Source of the DNA: Puccinellia tenuiflora
Taxonomy: Eukaryota; Streptophyta; Magnoliopsida; Poales; Poaceae
DNA: 64,000 bases
Reading direction: 5' to 3'
Assembly: GCA_012064385.1 (NCBI GenBank)
Contig: QRDG01001991.1
Coordinates: 1 to 64,000, forward strand
The translations under genes and the position numbers were made by a program. The notes below the pieces were generated by a model that did no database searches, was not told the DNA's origin, and worked only from the letters and a program-made list of their open reading frames with translations. The first letter of the stretch is position 1; the number at the start of each line of letters is the position of its first letter. This document shows positions 42,731 to 54,078 of this stretch, piece by piece.

Positions 42731-45700
42731 TACCATCAAAGACAACAGCCGATGCCCCCTGGAACCTGCCCTGATCATCTCGACAGATGACGCCTACTGA
42801 ACCCCGGTTTTGCACTTTCGCCACCGCCCCATCACAATGTATCTTGACCATGCCTGGGGGTGGCGGATTCCACCTCGTGATCTCATGTGGCACTCGTCGC
42901 AAAACCTGCCGAGCTGAGCTGTTCTGCTTCATTGTCATGAGCTCTGCAAGATATCGATTAATAAACAGATGGGTTGATAGCGGTGGCTGAAGATCCCTCT
43001 CGTGAATAAGCTTTCGCCTCGCCCACCAGATTGCCCACAGGGTCACCAGCACCTCAATGAAACAGTCTTGGCTTAAGGAATTGCTAAGAGAAAATAGCCA
43101 AAGTCGAGGATCAGTTGTCTCGTCGCCATAAATTGGCAGTGTCATGTCACCATCCTTCATCGCCCAGACTGCAGCAGCCATATTACAGTCCAACAGGGAG
43201 TGTCGACAATTGTCCACGGCAGCATTGCACACCGGACATACCGCCGTAGTTGCCATATGTCGGTGTTCCCGTAGCTCACCCGTCGGTAGAGAAGATCGAG
43301 CTAAATGCCAAGCAAAAAACGCGAAGCTTTGATGGTACTTTAACTTTCCATAGCTTTTTCCACCCCCTCGCCAATCGATCCGTATCTGAAGAAGCTGGTC
43401 GGTTTTCAAGATAGCTCTCCCGGCGAATTTTTGTCTCTAAGATCAACTTGTATGCCGATTGGACTGAAAAAATGCCCCTTTTTGTCATAATGCCAAGCCC
43501 AAAAATCAGGTTGTCGCAAGTGGCTGATCGGAATTTGTCTGACAGCTTCCACATCCATCAGGAGCATGTGTGCCTCCAGCGCTGGAACATCCCAAGTTCT
43601 CTCTGCATCAATAAACGCCGACACAAGAATAGGGGGGTTATCACTCGTGCAGCAGATCGGTCGCATCTGGTGATCCCTCGGGATCCAGTTGTGCATCTAA
43701 GCATCTGTGGTTAGACCATCCCCAATGCGTCTGATTAGGCCCAGCTTCAACATGTCTCTGCCTTCACACAGGGATCTCCAAATCTGCGATGGGTGTGTCC
43801 CCAGCTCCGCTGACAGAATGTCAGTTGTTGGAAAATACACAGACTTACGGATTCTAGCACTCAAAGTCTCTGGTTCTTGGAGAATCCGCCAAACTTGACG
43901 GGCAAGTAGAGCAAGATTGAAAATCTCTATATCTCTGAATCCCATACCTCCCTTATATTTTGGCATAGTCATCAAGTCCCATGACACCCATGCCGCCTTT
44001 CTTTCGCCTTTTTTGCTCCCCCACCAGAAATTCCGAACCATAGAAGTAATGTGTTCACATAAACCCCTAGGTAACTTGAACAGTGCCATAGAATACGTTG
44101 GAATCGCCTGAACAACCGATTTAATCAAGATTTCTTTGCCCCCTCCCAAAAGAGCTCGCTCCATCCATCCTTGTAACTTCTTCCAGATCCTATCTTTTAA
44201 GTACCCAAAGGCTCCATTCTTAGACCTCCCTACATCCAAAGGCAATCCCAAATATTTATCATTAAGGGATTCATGTGGAACTTCTAGTATCCCTTGATAC
44301 TATCACGAATCAAAGATGGACAACCCTTACAAAAGAACAGAGATGTTTTGTCGTTATTAACACGTTGTCCCGAAGCATTACAGTAAGATGTCAGCACCTC
44401 CTTCATCTTGACTGCATCAGCTGAAGAAGCTTGGCTAAACAAAATACAGTCATCAGCAAAGAGAAGGTGATTTCACCCTTGGAGCTCTAGTTGCAACTTG
44501 GATTCCTGTCATTTCTTCAGTATTCATTGCATTCTTCAACAGGCATGGTAAACCCTCAGCAGCTAGCAAGAAGAGATACGGAGATATGGGATCTCCCTGC
44601 CGTATACCCCTGGTTGGTGCAAAGTCCTCCGTTCTAGCTCCACTAAAAAGAACCGAGAAGGTAACAGATCTCACCCCCCTCATGACAGTGTCCACAAACC
44701 GTGGGGACAGCCCCAGTTTCCGCATAATCGTCTCTAGGTAGTCCCATTCAAGGCGATCATATGCCTTCCGCATATCCAATTTTAATGCACAGAAAGCTTT
44801 CTTCTTACTCCTATTGGCTTTCATGAAATGCAAGCATTCATACGCAGTAATAACATTATCCGTAATGAGTTGACCCGGCACAAAGGCTGACTGTTCTTCA
44901 GAAATAGTCTCATGAAGAATCATCTTCAGTCGATTAGCAAGTACCTTAGATGCAATTTTAAACACCATGTTGCACAAGCTGATCGATCTGAATTAGGAGA
45001 GGGATGAAGGGTTTTGTACCTTAGGAATTAAGACGATGAACGTTTTGTTTTATCTCCTCTAGTGAATCATCTCCATTGAGTATCCGAATTACAATCTTTG
45101 TAACCTCCTCACTACATAAATGCCAATGCCGCTAAAAAAATGCGTTGGAAACCCATCAGGGCCCGGGGCCTTGGTGGGAAACATTTGGAATAAAGCCACT
45201 TTCACCTCCTGTGCATTGTAGGGAGAATTTAGCGTCGCATTCATATCAGGTGTTACTCTTCGGGGTACATGTGAGAGGACCTCTTCTGGACCAATAGTGC
45301 CCTCCTCTCTGTACAGAACCTCATAAAATTCTCGGGCCATTACCTTCAGTTCAGCTTGATCAGAACATACCATCCCATTATCCCGAGTGAGCTTCTTAAT
45401 TCTGTTCTTATTCCTTCTGTTACTTGCTTTCAGATGAAAGAAACGTGTGTTTTTGTCTCCCTCGGCCAGCCATTGAACACGGGCTCTTTGCCTCCACATA
45501 ATCTCCTCATGGTAGCCTAACTCTGCAATCCTCTCCTCCACTTTCTTCTCCTCATAGGACGGCCCAACCCGGTAAGCATCAGAGCGTAAGGTAACCAAGC
45601 GCTTCCTCAGCTCTCTTAATTCTGTCCTCAGCGCACCAAAGTTTTCACTGCCCCAACTCATCAAGTCAACCGATGCAGCCTGAAGTTTTGCATGCAACTC

Positions 45701-45781
45701 CGAAATCGTGGTTACTCGTGTCGTACCCCACACCCCCTGTATAAGATCCTTGAAATCTTCATGGCGCTCCCACATAATCTC

Positions 45782-48276
45782 TGAAAGAGCATGGTTGCCC
45801 CCATGTGTGGTTTTGGTAATTAATGACAATCCTTATGGACTAATGTGTGCTTTGAGCTACTTGTAGGTTTGGTCCATAGCAATGCTTGTACTCCATATGT
45901 TGGAGTCAAGGCTAAAAGAAGAAGATTACATGTTGATCAAGGCTAAGTGCAAGTTGATCAACACATAAGGCTAGGGATGTACCATGAGGGATCGTATGAT
46001 CCCATGGTATGGTAAGCAATTGTCAATATAGCCTTGTGAACTAACCCATGATCTATGCGCTTGTATCTCTATATGTGGTTAGGCATTTGTCCATGAGCAT
46101 GCAACGAAAGGGATATCCTATGAAGTCCATGGAGGATGGCGTCACGTGGTGATCGTCATCAAGATAAAGGCCAAGTGAAGATTTGTCGAAGGGTGTCTCT
46201 CCCATCTTGGTGTATGGGGGAGCATGTTGCGAGTCTTCACCGAGCGGAGCGCAATCAAGAAAGGTGGTCCAACTTGAGAAGGTCAAGATCGTCATCATCA
46301 AGCTCAACTGGATTATGCGCAAGGCAAAGGTATGATCTTGATAGGTTCTATCTTACCGGTCTTATGATGTTAGTTGAGAGACCGGGTTATAGGATAGATA
46401 GCCGTACTATCAAGAGGGGCTCTCGAGCGAATATCTTGATCGTATCGTCGTAGAGAGCTCAAAACTTTGCATCCTTGGCATCATCTTTAATGGTTCTTAT
46501 TTGGCCCTTATCGTGGTGTGGTCTTGGTTCTTGTCGTGCTTGTCATGACAAGGCCAAGTTCACCGAAAACGGATTTCGTATGCATCTTCTCTTGCGTTTT
46601 TGGTTTTGGAGATTTTGCCAGTCCATCCGGGCGGAAGGTTTCACTCTTCTATTTATTAGCAAAATATCCCTTGCTTGGTTTCAATATTTCTGCTTTTTGT
46701 TGGGTAGCTCTTGTCGTCCTCTTTCCAACAAAATTGGATTCACCTCGATCCGAGTTTCCTAGCAAAAGTTATTCAGATTCAGGGTTTTGCTGTTTTTCTC
46801 TGTGCAGCGGTAGTACCGCCGCCTCTGGCGGCAGTACCGCCAGTGGTATCGCCAGCAGTGCCGCCAACACCACCACCAGGGAGGTGCTCTGTTAGCCCTC
46901 AGCGGTAGTACCGCCGCCTCTGGCGGTAGTACCGCTCCTGAGGATTTTGAGCCCTCTCCTGGGCTGTGCAGCACCGCCAGCAGTGCTACCAGCACTACCG
47001 CCAGGGAGGTGCTCTGTTAGCCCTCAGCGGAAGTATCGCCGCCTCTAGCGGTAATACCGCTGCTGGGGACTTTGAGCTCTCTCCTGGGCTGTGCAGCACT
47101 GCCGCCTTTTAGCCCCTCTGTTGCGCGCCAGCGGCAGTACCGCCAGTGCGGGCTTGTTTTTCTAGCCGTTGGGCGGCTGAGATGCGTGGGGCGGCAGTAC
47201 CGCCAACACTGGCGGTAGTACCACCCCTGCGCGATTCTGCCCCCCAACGGTTGGATTTTGGGGCAACCTATTTAAGGGGCATTCTTCCCCAATGGTTCCC
47301 CAACTCTTTGCACTCTCTCTCTCTCCTCCATTGTTGACCTTCTTGAGAGCTTGCTTCCTCTCCATCCCTCCATGATTCTTGCCTCCTTTTAGAGGGAAAA
47401 GAGAGAGGAGATCTAGATCTACCACTTCACCAAGCCATATCTCCTCTAAGTGAGGGGAACTCTTTAGATCTAGATCTTGGAGTTCCTTTGTGTTCCTTCT
47501 TTGTTCTTCCTCTCAAATCCCTCCCTAGCATTAGTTGCTTTGGTTGGATTTCGGAGAGAAGGACTTGACCACTTAGTATGTTCTTGCCATTGCATTTGGT
47601 GCATCGGTTTGAGTTCCCCACGGTGATACGTGGGATTGAAGTTCGAGAAGCTTGTTATTCTTGGGTGCATAGGGCTCCCAAGAGCTTGTGCCTCTTGGGT
47701 GCATTGTGCACCCTAGACGGTTGTGTGTGCTACGGGAGCCTCCTATTGTGTGGAGGTAGGCTCGGGCAATTTGTACGGGTTTGGTCAACGCCCTCAAGAA
47801 GACCTCATTGTACGGGTTTGGTCAACGCCCTCAAGACGACCTCATAGTGGATGAGCAAATCCCTCATCGGGTATTCCCCGCGGGAGGAGCTCACGGAGAA
47901 TAGGGTGAGCACGGACGTGCTTGTAGGAGGGCCAAGGAGCCTCCACACCTCTCCAACGTAGACGTAATTCCATTGGGAAGGAACTACGGGAAACAAATCT
48001 CCGTCTCCACTTGTCTCGGTTATATCTATAACCAAACCCCTTTACTTATGCATTTACCTTGTGATAGCCATCGAGCTTGAAGTTCTATATATCTTGCTAT
48101 CCTTGTTGTTTAACTTGCCTAGCATAAGTTGTTGGTGCACATAGGTGAACCTAGTGTATTAGGTTTTTGTGCTTGATAAATTAAATGCTAGTTTTATTCT
48201 GCATTTTTTCAAGCCTAAACGTAAAAGTTTTATATCGCCTATTCACCCCCCCTCTAGGCGTCATCTCGTTCTTTCA
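45782..48276 (+). repeat. Solo LTR, same family as the 12896-24237 element
   Basis: 2495 bp from TGAAAGAGCATGG to GTTCTTTCA, plus-strand orientation. Its first 100 bp closely match the LTR start of the gag-only element (gttgcccccatgtg, ggtaattaatgacaatcc). Flanks ATCTC (45777-45781) and ACCTC (48277-48281) are a 5-bp duplication with one mutation. Removing it restores the LINE ORF2 frame. A trinucleotide-rich stretch with repeated ggcggtagtaccgcc lies at 46805-47235. No internal region or second LTR. Confidence 0.9.
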
Positions 48277-49021
48277 ACCTCATATCGGAAGGGTTTATCA
48301 ATTGCAATGCGACGATTATGTGCCTCCAGCTCGTTGAGAAGCAAGATCGAGGAATGATCAGATTTAACAGCATGCAAGTGAGTAACCGTAGCAAACGGAA
48401 ATCGTGCACACCACTCAGCCGACGCTAGAGCCCTATCCAACCGAACTCTGCAATACTCATTATTTGGTAGCTTCCTCTCAAAAGTCCAATCCAGACCGAT
48501 GTAACCCAGGTCACATAGTTGACACGCATGAACTACTTCTCTAAATAAATTTATTTGGGCCATCTCCCTCTCATTTGGTCCCATTTGTTCTTCCCTGCGA
48601 AGCACCTCATTGAAGTCACCAACGCATAGCCATGGCAGGTTACAGTCTGCCTTCAAAAACCTCATCATGTCCCATGTCCTATAGCGGAGGCTTCTATTTG
48701 CTTCACCATACCATGCAGTCAGTCTCCATGGGTCCTTCCCTGATTCAAACACTACCATGTCTATATGATATTTTGAAAAGTTTCTCAAGCCCAAACGAAA
48801 CGGATTTTTCCAAAAAACACACAAACCACCACTTCTACCAGAACTAGCAACACCATATGCGTGGTCAAAGCCCAGAGTACCTGCTAACCCTTCAACCCGA
48901 TATTTAGCTATTTGTGTTTCTACCACGCATAGAATGTTAGGCGACTTACAGCGCACAAGATCGCGCAGCTCGTGAACGGCCACATGGTCGCCCAAACCAC
49001 GACCGTTCCAGCACAAAGTAC

Positions 49022-50323
49022 TCATTGGGTCTGGCGGTCCTCCTCACCGGAGGCCGCCAAGGTTCCCTTAACCGTTTCTTTTTCTCCCGTCTTCCGCAAT
49101 TTCCTCTCCCGTGGTGGCACATATCCTGGTGGCGGTGGAGGGGTCCCCAATGCACCATGCACCGTAGCAGATGAGCCATCATCAGCCATATTAGGCAGTG
49201 AAATATTCAACTCTTTAGCCTCTTCAAGCACCTCATCCATGTTCAGCTTCTTTTTTGCCGTGTTTCTATCTTCCAGGCCTTCCCTACTAGCTTCATCCAC
49301 CTGCTTTAGAGGGCTCTGTGCCGTGTCCTGCAAATCATCCTCAATACTAAGTGCTGCATCATCCGATGAGCGCTTCCTTGAGAGGTTTACACGTCCTCCT
49401 CCCCTGCCGGTTCTTCCGCCCCTTGAGTATGGGATGAATCTCCTGGGCTCCTGAACCGGTTGGAAAGCCCTTCTCTTTGCCTGCATCTAGCTACCAAACT
49501 GGAGCTGCTTCTCATCCCAATCACCATCACCACACTCCTCATAGTCATGACCAAGCAGTCCACAATGTTTGCAGAAAAAAGGAATTTTCTCATACTTAAC
49601 CGGTAACAACTTCCGACCTTAAGGAAGGGCTAAAAAAACGACCCGCATGAGCGGTTTTGCTACCATGATCCGCATCCTCAACCACACATAGTTCCCCTCA
49701 AAGAACAGCTTGGGATTCATCTGTACTTCCTTAACTCGACCAATGCGTCGAGCTAGATCGTCGACTACCTCCGTTTTCCTATATAATTCCGGTATGCCAT
49801 GGATCTGCACCCATACCGCCATACTATCAAAAACGATCTTCTCCAGATCCGATAGACCATCATAATCCTCTAACATCAATCCCCAACCTCTAAACATCCA
49901 TGGTCCCTAATGAACTACCTTCTTCCAATCCCCTAAGCAATGCATCTGGATAATAAATAAATTTTCGCCCGCTTCACGGAACGTTGGCTCTCTCGACAGA
50001 TTCCAAACACTCTTCATCCTCTCAAAAAGAGCAACCGAGCTAAAATATCTATCAGTCAAAACTTTACCGATAGCCATCCACCTTGCATCCTTCTTATACT
50101 TGTCAATCACCTCCTCCCCCAGAACTACATCATCCAGTTCATCATCATTGAGCTGCAAGTGTTGCAGCATGTCATCGATCCCCAGATCCTCTTTGCTGGC
50201 CGAACCCGAAGCAGAAGATGACGTTGCCGCCATCCGCCAAAAACCGATCTCCTGAACCCTAGGGTTTTCAGACTCCGTCGTCAATCCTCTCAAAACTTGC
50301 GTGAACCAAGGTCGGGAAGACAT
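49022..50323 (-). pseudogene. LINE ORF1: DUF4283 and zinc-knuckle protein
   Basis: ATG at 50323. The frame includes a DUF4283-like region (FERMKSVWNLSREPTFREAG, then WVQIHGIPELYRKTEVVDDL) and a CCHC knuckle CKHCGLLGHDYEEC near 49540-49585, followed by a basic Arg/Gly-rich tail. In-frame stops lie at about 49905 and 49618, and just before MQAKRRAFQP (about 49487). Its terminal TGA overlaps the ORF2 ATG as ATGA (49022-49025). ORF1 proteins of this type bind the LINE RNA. Confidence 0.85.
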
Positions 50324-50483
50324 GCTAGATGTCCCCTTAATCAGCCCGAATCCTAAAACGTAAGCAGGGAGGGAGAGAATGGCCGGAGTTTTGGATAAAT
50401 CTCACGGAGGCGAAAAATTGCCGTCGGAGCACTCAAACCCTAACAGAGAGGGTTTCTATAAAATCACACTTGGGAAGTCAGGA

Positions 50484-51189
50484 ATCAGGAGGATGCAGGT
50501 GGCGTATCCACATGCGGGCCTAGAGGCCTGGCCCGCGTATCCTATGTCTCATGAAGTCGGTTCACAGAAAACAAATTTTAGGTCACGTGTAAAAAGATAA
50601 ATTTCGGCGCTAAAAAACTTTTACCAAGATATTTTTTATCTTTTCTACACAGCACACACAAAATATCGGTTTTGCATAAAACTTGACACGCGCATATAAT
50701 GTCAAGATGTAAACGCCAAATTTTTGTTCAGAAATGTTTACATTCTAAAATGTTTTTTCCGGGTTGCAAGAGCATATGCTTCCATGTGACAAAAACGATT
50801 TTTCAATTAGAATAGACTACTCCCTAGGATAGCGTGTTAACATACTATGCATTAGGGAAGGCTTGATAGACACCAAATCACAAAGGCATGTTCGAATCGC
50901 TCATTCCGTGGAACCCCACTTCGTTCATCCTCTTATTTGTGCTTTTCTTTGTCAATTAATCTTATTTCTAGTGAGCTGAAAGTGGTATCACACATAATAT
51001 TGGGTTTTACTCGGTGAAGAAGCGTGAAAATATCACCCGACTAATGCTTACCAACATAACCCAAGCTCGTTTTCATGAAACAATTGACAGAGGATCCGTA
51101 AGGCTTCCCAAAATATCCCGAATTAGATCATTTAGTTTGACGGCCTCACCGCAATTCCTCCTTTCTGAAGAGCTCCTCCTCCTTCTTTT
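50484..51189. other. Spacer upstream of the LINE; no gene seen
   Basis: If the LINE insertion is read correctly, this is the original upstream flank of VHA-F. It includes a cacgtg core (G-box-like) at about 50583-50588. No open frame of interest. Confidence 0.45.
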
Positions 51190-51960
51190 CCCCTTAGAGT
51201 CGCGCCTCAGTCGGGCCAGGTCGATCTGACGCCCTTCTCGACAATGTTGACGTGCGGAAGTTGCTGATGAAAGGTGCCAGGTCTAGGGTTGTATATATTA
51301 GATCCAATAAGTGTAGATCTTGTTTTGTATCAGTGACATGCAGGTCGTCGGCTTCATGCCGATGAGTTGATACCGGATCCTCCGGGCTGGATCTGGTGCT
51401 TCTGCATCTCGTGGCGGTGCTCCCATGGTTGGGGCCAAAGGTGAGGAGCATGGACACTGGCGACTCCTCCAACAAGGTCTGTATCAATAGCTCGACTTCG
51501 ATTACGAAGGCGGCTCTGCAAATTTCCTCTGCTCGTAGCAGCAACGTTAGAGGGAAGTGACAAGCTGACGTCTACAACTCAGTCAGTGAGCTTTCTTAGA
51601 GCTAGGATACCGCTTTCTAGAGTACAAGCTCGGTGGCCTTAGTTTGTCGGTCGACTCCGACGGCCATCTGGATGCCGACATTTCTTCAACCTCCATGCGG
51701 AGGCCCTATGAGAAGCTCATCTTGGCGCACCACGTCTACTCGGAGCCAAGTAAGTGGTGTCATCCCACCACGAGACGAGCACTCTGCACTTTGGTGGTGG
51801 CGGAGGACATGATCGCTTTCCCATACTCTTTTTAGGGTCTTCTTTGTAAAAGTTAGAGACCAATTTTTTTTTCGGCTGGCTCCTGTTGTAACTTGTACGG
51901 TTGTACTCCCTGTTAGTAATTAAATCTGGAATTGGTTTTCTAATATCCATGGGCTTTAGA
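51190..51960 (+). repeat. Dispersed repeat, left copy flanking the hAT gene
   Basis: Matches 57000-57640 in direct orientation. Shared blocks include gagttgataccggatcctc, tctggtgcttctgcatctcg, ggcggctctgcaaatttcct and cttctttgtaaaagttag. It looks transcribed-type but non-coding; translations of both copies are broken in every frame. Element family not recognised. Confidence 0.75.
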
Positions 51961-52134
51961 CCTCAAGAATGGGTTGTTTTGGATGTGGAAGTCAAGACGA
52001 TATTAGGTCCAATATCATTGGATATCCTTGGACGTTAGAGTTGGATAGTCCAGTATCCACTGGACCTCTGCTGCATCCCGATCGACTGCTCTCCCCTCCA
52101 AATCCCTGCTCCTCCGCCGCTAGCACACACCTAC

Positions 52135-52385
52135 ACCGCCGGCGGCCACCCGGTCCCCGCAGCTTGCCGGCGACCCCAGCACCTCCGCTCGCCGGCAGCC
52201 ACCCCGTCCTAGCAGCTTGTCGGCGACCCCAGCCCCTCCGCTCGCCGGCGGCCACCCCGTCCTCACAGCTTGCCGGCGACCCCAGCCCCTCTGCTTGCCG
52301 GCGGCCACCCCGTCCTCACATCTTTCCGGCGACCACCCCGTCCTCGCAGCTCCTCTGCGACCCCAGCCCCGCCGCTCGCCAAATT
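52135..52385. repeat. GC-rich tandem repeat, unit about 53 bp
   Basis: About four units, starting near 52143, 52197, 52250 and 52303, share gccaccccgtcct(c/a), agcttgccggcgacccc and ccgctcgccgg. The last unit has an internal duplication. Frames on both strands are Pro/Ala/Arg-rich and not genes. Confidence 0.8.
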
Positions 52386-54078
52386 ATTTGGGTCTTTTTT
52401 CTCGAAAGTAATTTCTTCAATTCTTCTAAGCAAGATGAATGCTTTGTTTTATGAATTAAGAACATCTGTGTTTGATCTATGTACTCAGCAGAGTTAAAAA
52501 GACCGATCATACATGAATGAATTTCGAGTTGGTTCACTGTATTCACTTCCAGCTTACCATGCTTTAGCTAGAGTTCTAGAGCGATCTGGACTCTAATTAT
52601 CTATTACAGCAGTATACATAAATTACCCAGAATGACACACTCACACTCTGTTCTTCTTATCGCTAGTGGAGTACATGAGAGATTCAGTTCACCTATTGTT
52701 TAGTTCTGCTTTTGCCAGGTTAACTTTTGCATTTTTCTTAGGGTCACAGGAGTACTCACTAACAGCTGTCGATGACCTTTGCAGATTCGAAATGAAAAAA
52801 GGCTAGGAGATACTTAAGTTGCATGCGGAAAAAAAATATCATGTTCCTTTGACTAAGAAATTTTCTAATGGTGAGGGTGATCATTGGCAGTTCGCTTACT
52901 AGGCAGTTTAATTGCATTTGATCCTAAAGATCAGCCTTTGCTGAGGAGGTAAACACAAGAGTATTCTCTTTTACATTTATTTTCACGTTTTTCTGCTTTC
53001 TTGAATTAATATTTGCACTCAAATGCAAGTATTCTGCATGCTCAAATGCTTGCTCCTGTTCATTGGTCGTTGGACTTTTTTGCTTGGTGGCTAGCTAGTC
53101 TTTCCAATATGCGAGACATGCGAACAAGGTCGCAAACTTGTCTTCAAACCTAGATCAAGTAATTGTGTCTTCAAACATGCCGCAAGTGTTTGCTTCAGAG
53201 AATACATGGATGCTACTCCCAGTTTGTCAGTCTTGGCATCACAGTTAATTAATTGGTTGTCTGAGAGGCGCTTCAATGCTCTAAACTCTGCATAACATGC
53301 ATCTTTATCTCGAAGAATTATGCTCATATTCTGTAGATTTCTTGCTAGCTTTTACATGGATCTGATACATGGTAGCAAAAGGGTGACACAATGTCGGATT
53401 AGGGTTTGAATATCTCATATGCGTGCTTTTCGTATTTGTTACAGTTTCATAGTGTCGAGCGTCGCCGTTGACAGCGCAGGCCGTCGCCTCGCTGGGATTT
53501 GGCCCCGACCCATGAGCAAAGACTGGTCTCACTGTATTTCATCACTGCATAATGATTAATGAAGCTGGTAACATGGTTTGGTCTAAATACTGTTATATGT
53601 GATATACAGAACCGAATAAACTGTAACAGCTTGCTTGTGTGTACCTGTGTGCATCGACATGGCTAGCTGCATGTGAGTGTGAGTGTGCGCTATGTATCTG
53701 AACCAAGAAGCAACTGAGTTGGATGTGTGTGTGTGCTTGCAGGCTGAACCGTGTGCTTTGCTTGTTATGCTTTTTCAAAGAAGAAAAGGCAACAACAATC
53801 TGTGCTAGTTGTTGCAGTTACCTGCCACTCTGCGTAAAATCATTGACCTATTGTAAAATTTGTGTACGGCTCCTAACTAATCCTAACATAATAAAATTAT
53901 CTATTATCAGTTTGTATTTGCTTGAGACATCCCCTTTGATTTTGTACAGCTCCTCATTTGATGATAAAATATGTTTCTTTGATGATAGACAACTTGTTGC
54001 TTGAGACGTATTGAAATGCATGACTTGTTTATGAACTAATCAGTACCACATTATTGTGTTTGCAGTTGATTTGTCAGA
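52386..54078. other. Upstream region of the hAT gene
   Basis: AT-rich, no coding sequence recognised. The bases before the hAT ATG read tattgtgtttgcag, a possible splice acceptor, so a 5' leader intron is likely. Confidence 0.5.

Larger units (their letters stand above)
39358..49025 (-). pseudogene. LINE ORF2: endonuclease, reverse transcriptase, RNase H
   Basis: From 49025 the endonuclease opens MSTLCWNGRGLGDHVAVHEL and has SGGLCVFWKN and VGDFNEVL. After the solo LTR it resumes at WERHEDFKDL (about 45775). The reverse transcriptase follows with LDMRKAYDRLEWDYLE, TRGIRQGDPISPYLF and the catalytic FADD at 44449-44460. Then come a zf-RVT region (about 43280-43520), and an RNase H domain (HCDGAVAKVQ near 42850) that continues across two Helitrons to the stop at 39358-39360. 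Frameshifts occur near 44462, 43700 and 40600, and there are stops near 44990. ORF2 would copy the element by target-primed reverse transcription; this copy cannot. Confidence 0.88.
39324..50471 (-). mobile_element. L1-type LINE split by Helitrons and a solo LTR
   Basis: Minus-strand element with 5' leader, ORF1, ORF2 and a poly(A) tail (T-run 39324-39337 on plus). A 12-bp near-identical duplication flanks it: ggggagtcagga at 39312-39323 and gggaagtcagga at 50472-50483. Removing three insertions (39432-40554, 40830-42730 and 45782-48276 with one 5-bp duplication) leaves about 5.6 kb, normal for a full-length plant L1. Multiple stops and frameshifts show it is dead. It lies immediately upstream of VHA-F. 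Confidence 0.88.

Noticed and set aside
46805..47235. CRISPR-like or regulatory repeat array
   Set aside because: The ggcggtagtaccgcc motifs are irregular, lack unique spacers of constant length, and sit inside a plant solo LTR.
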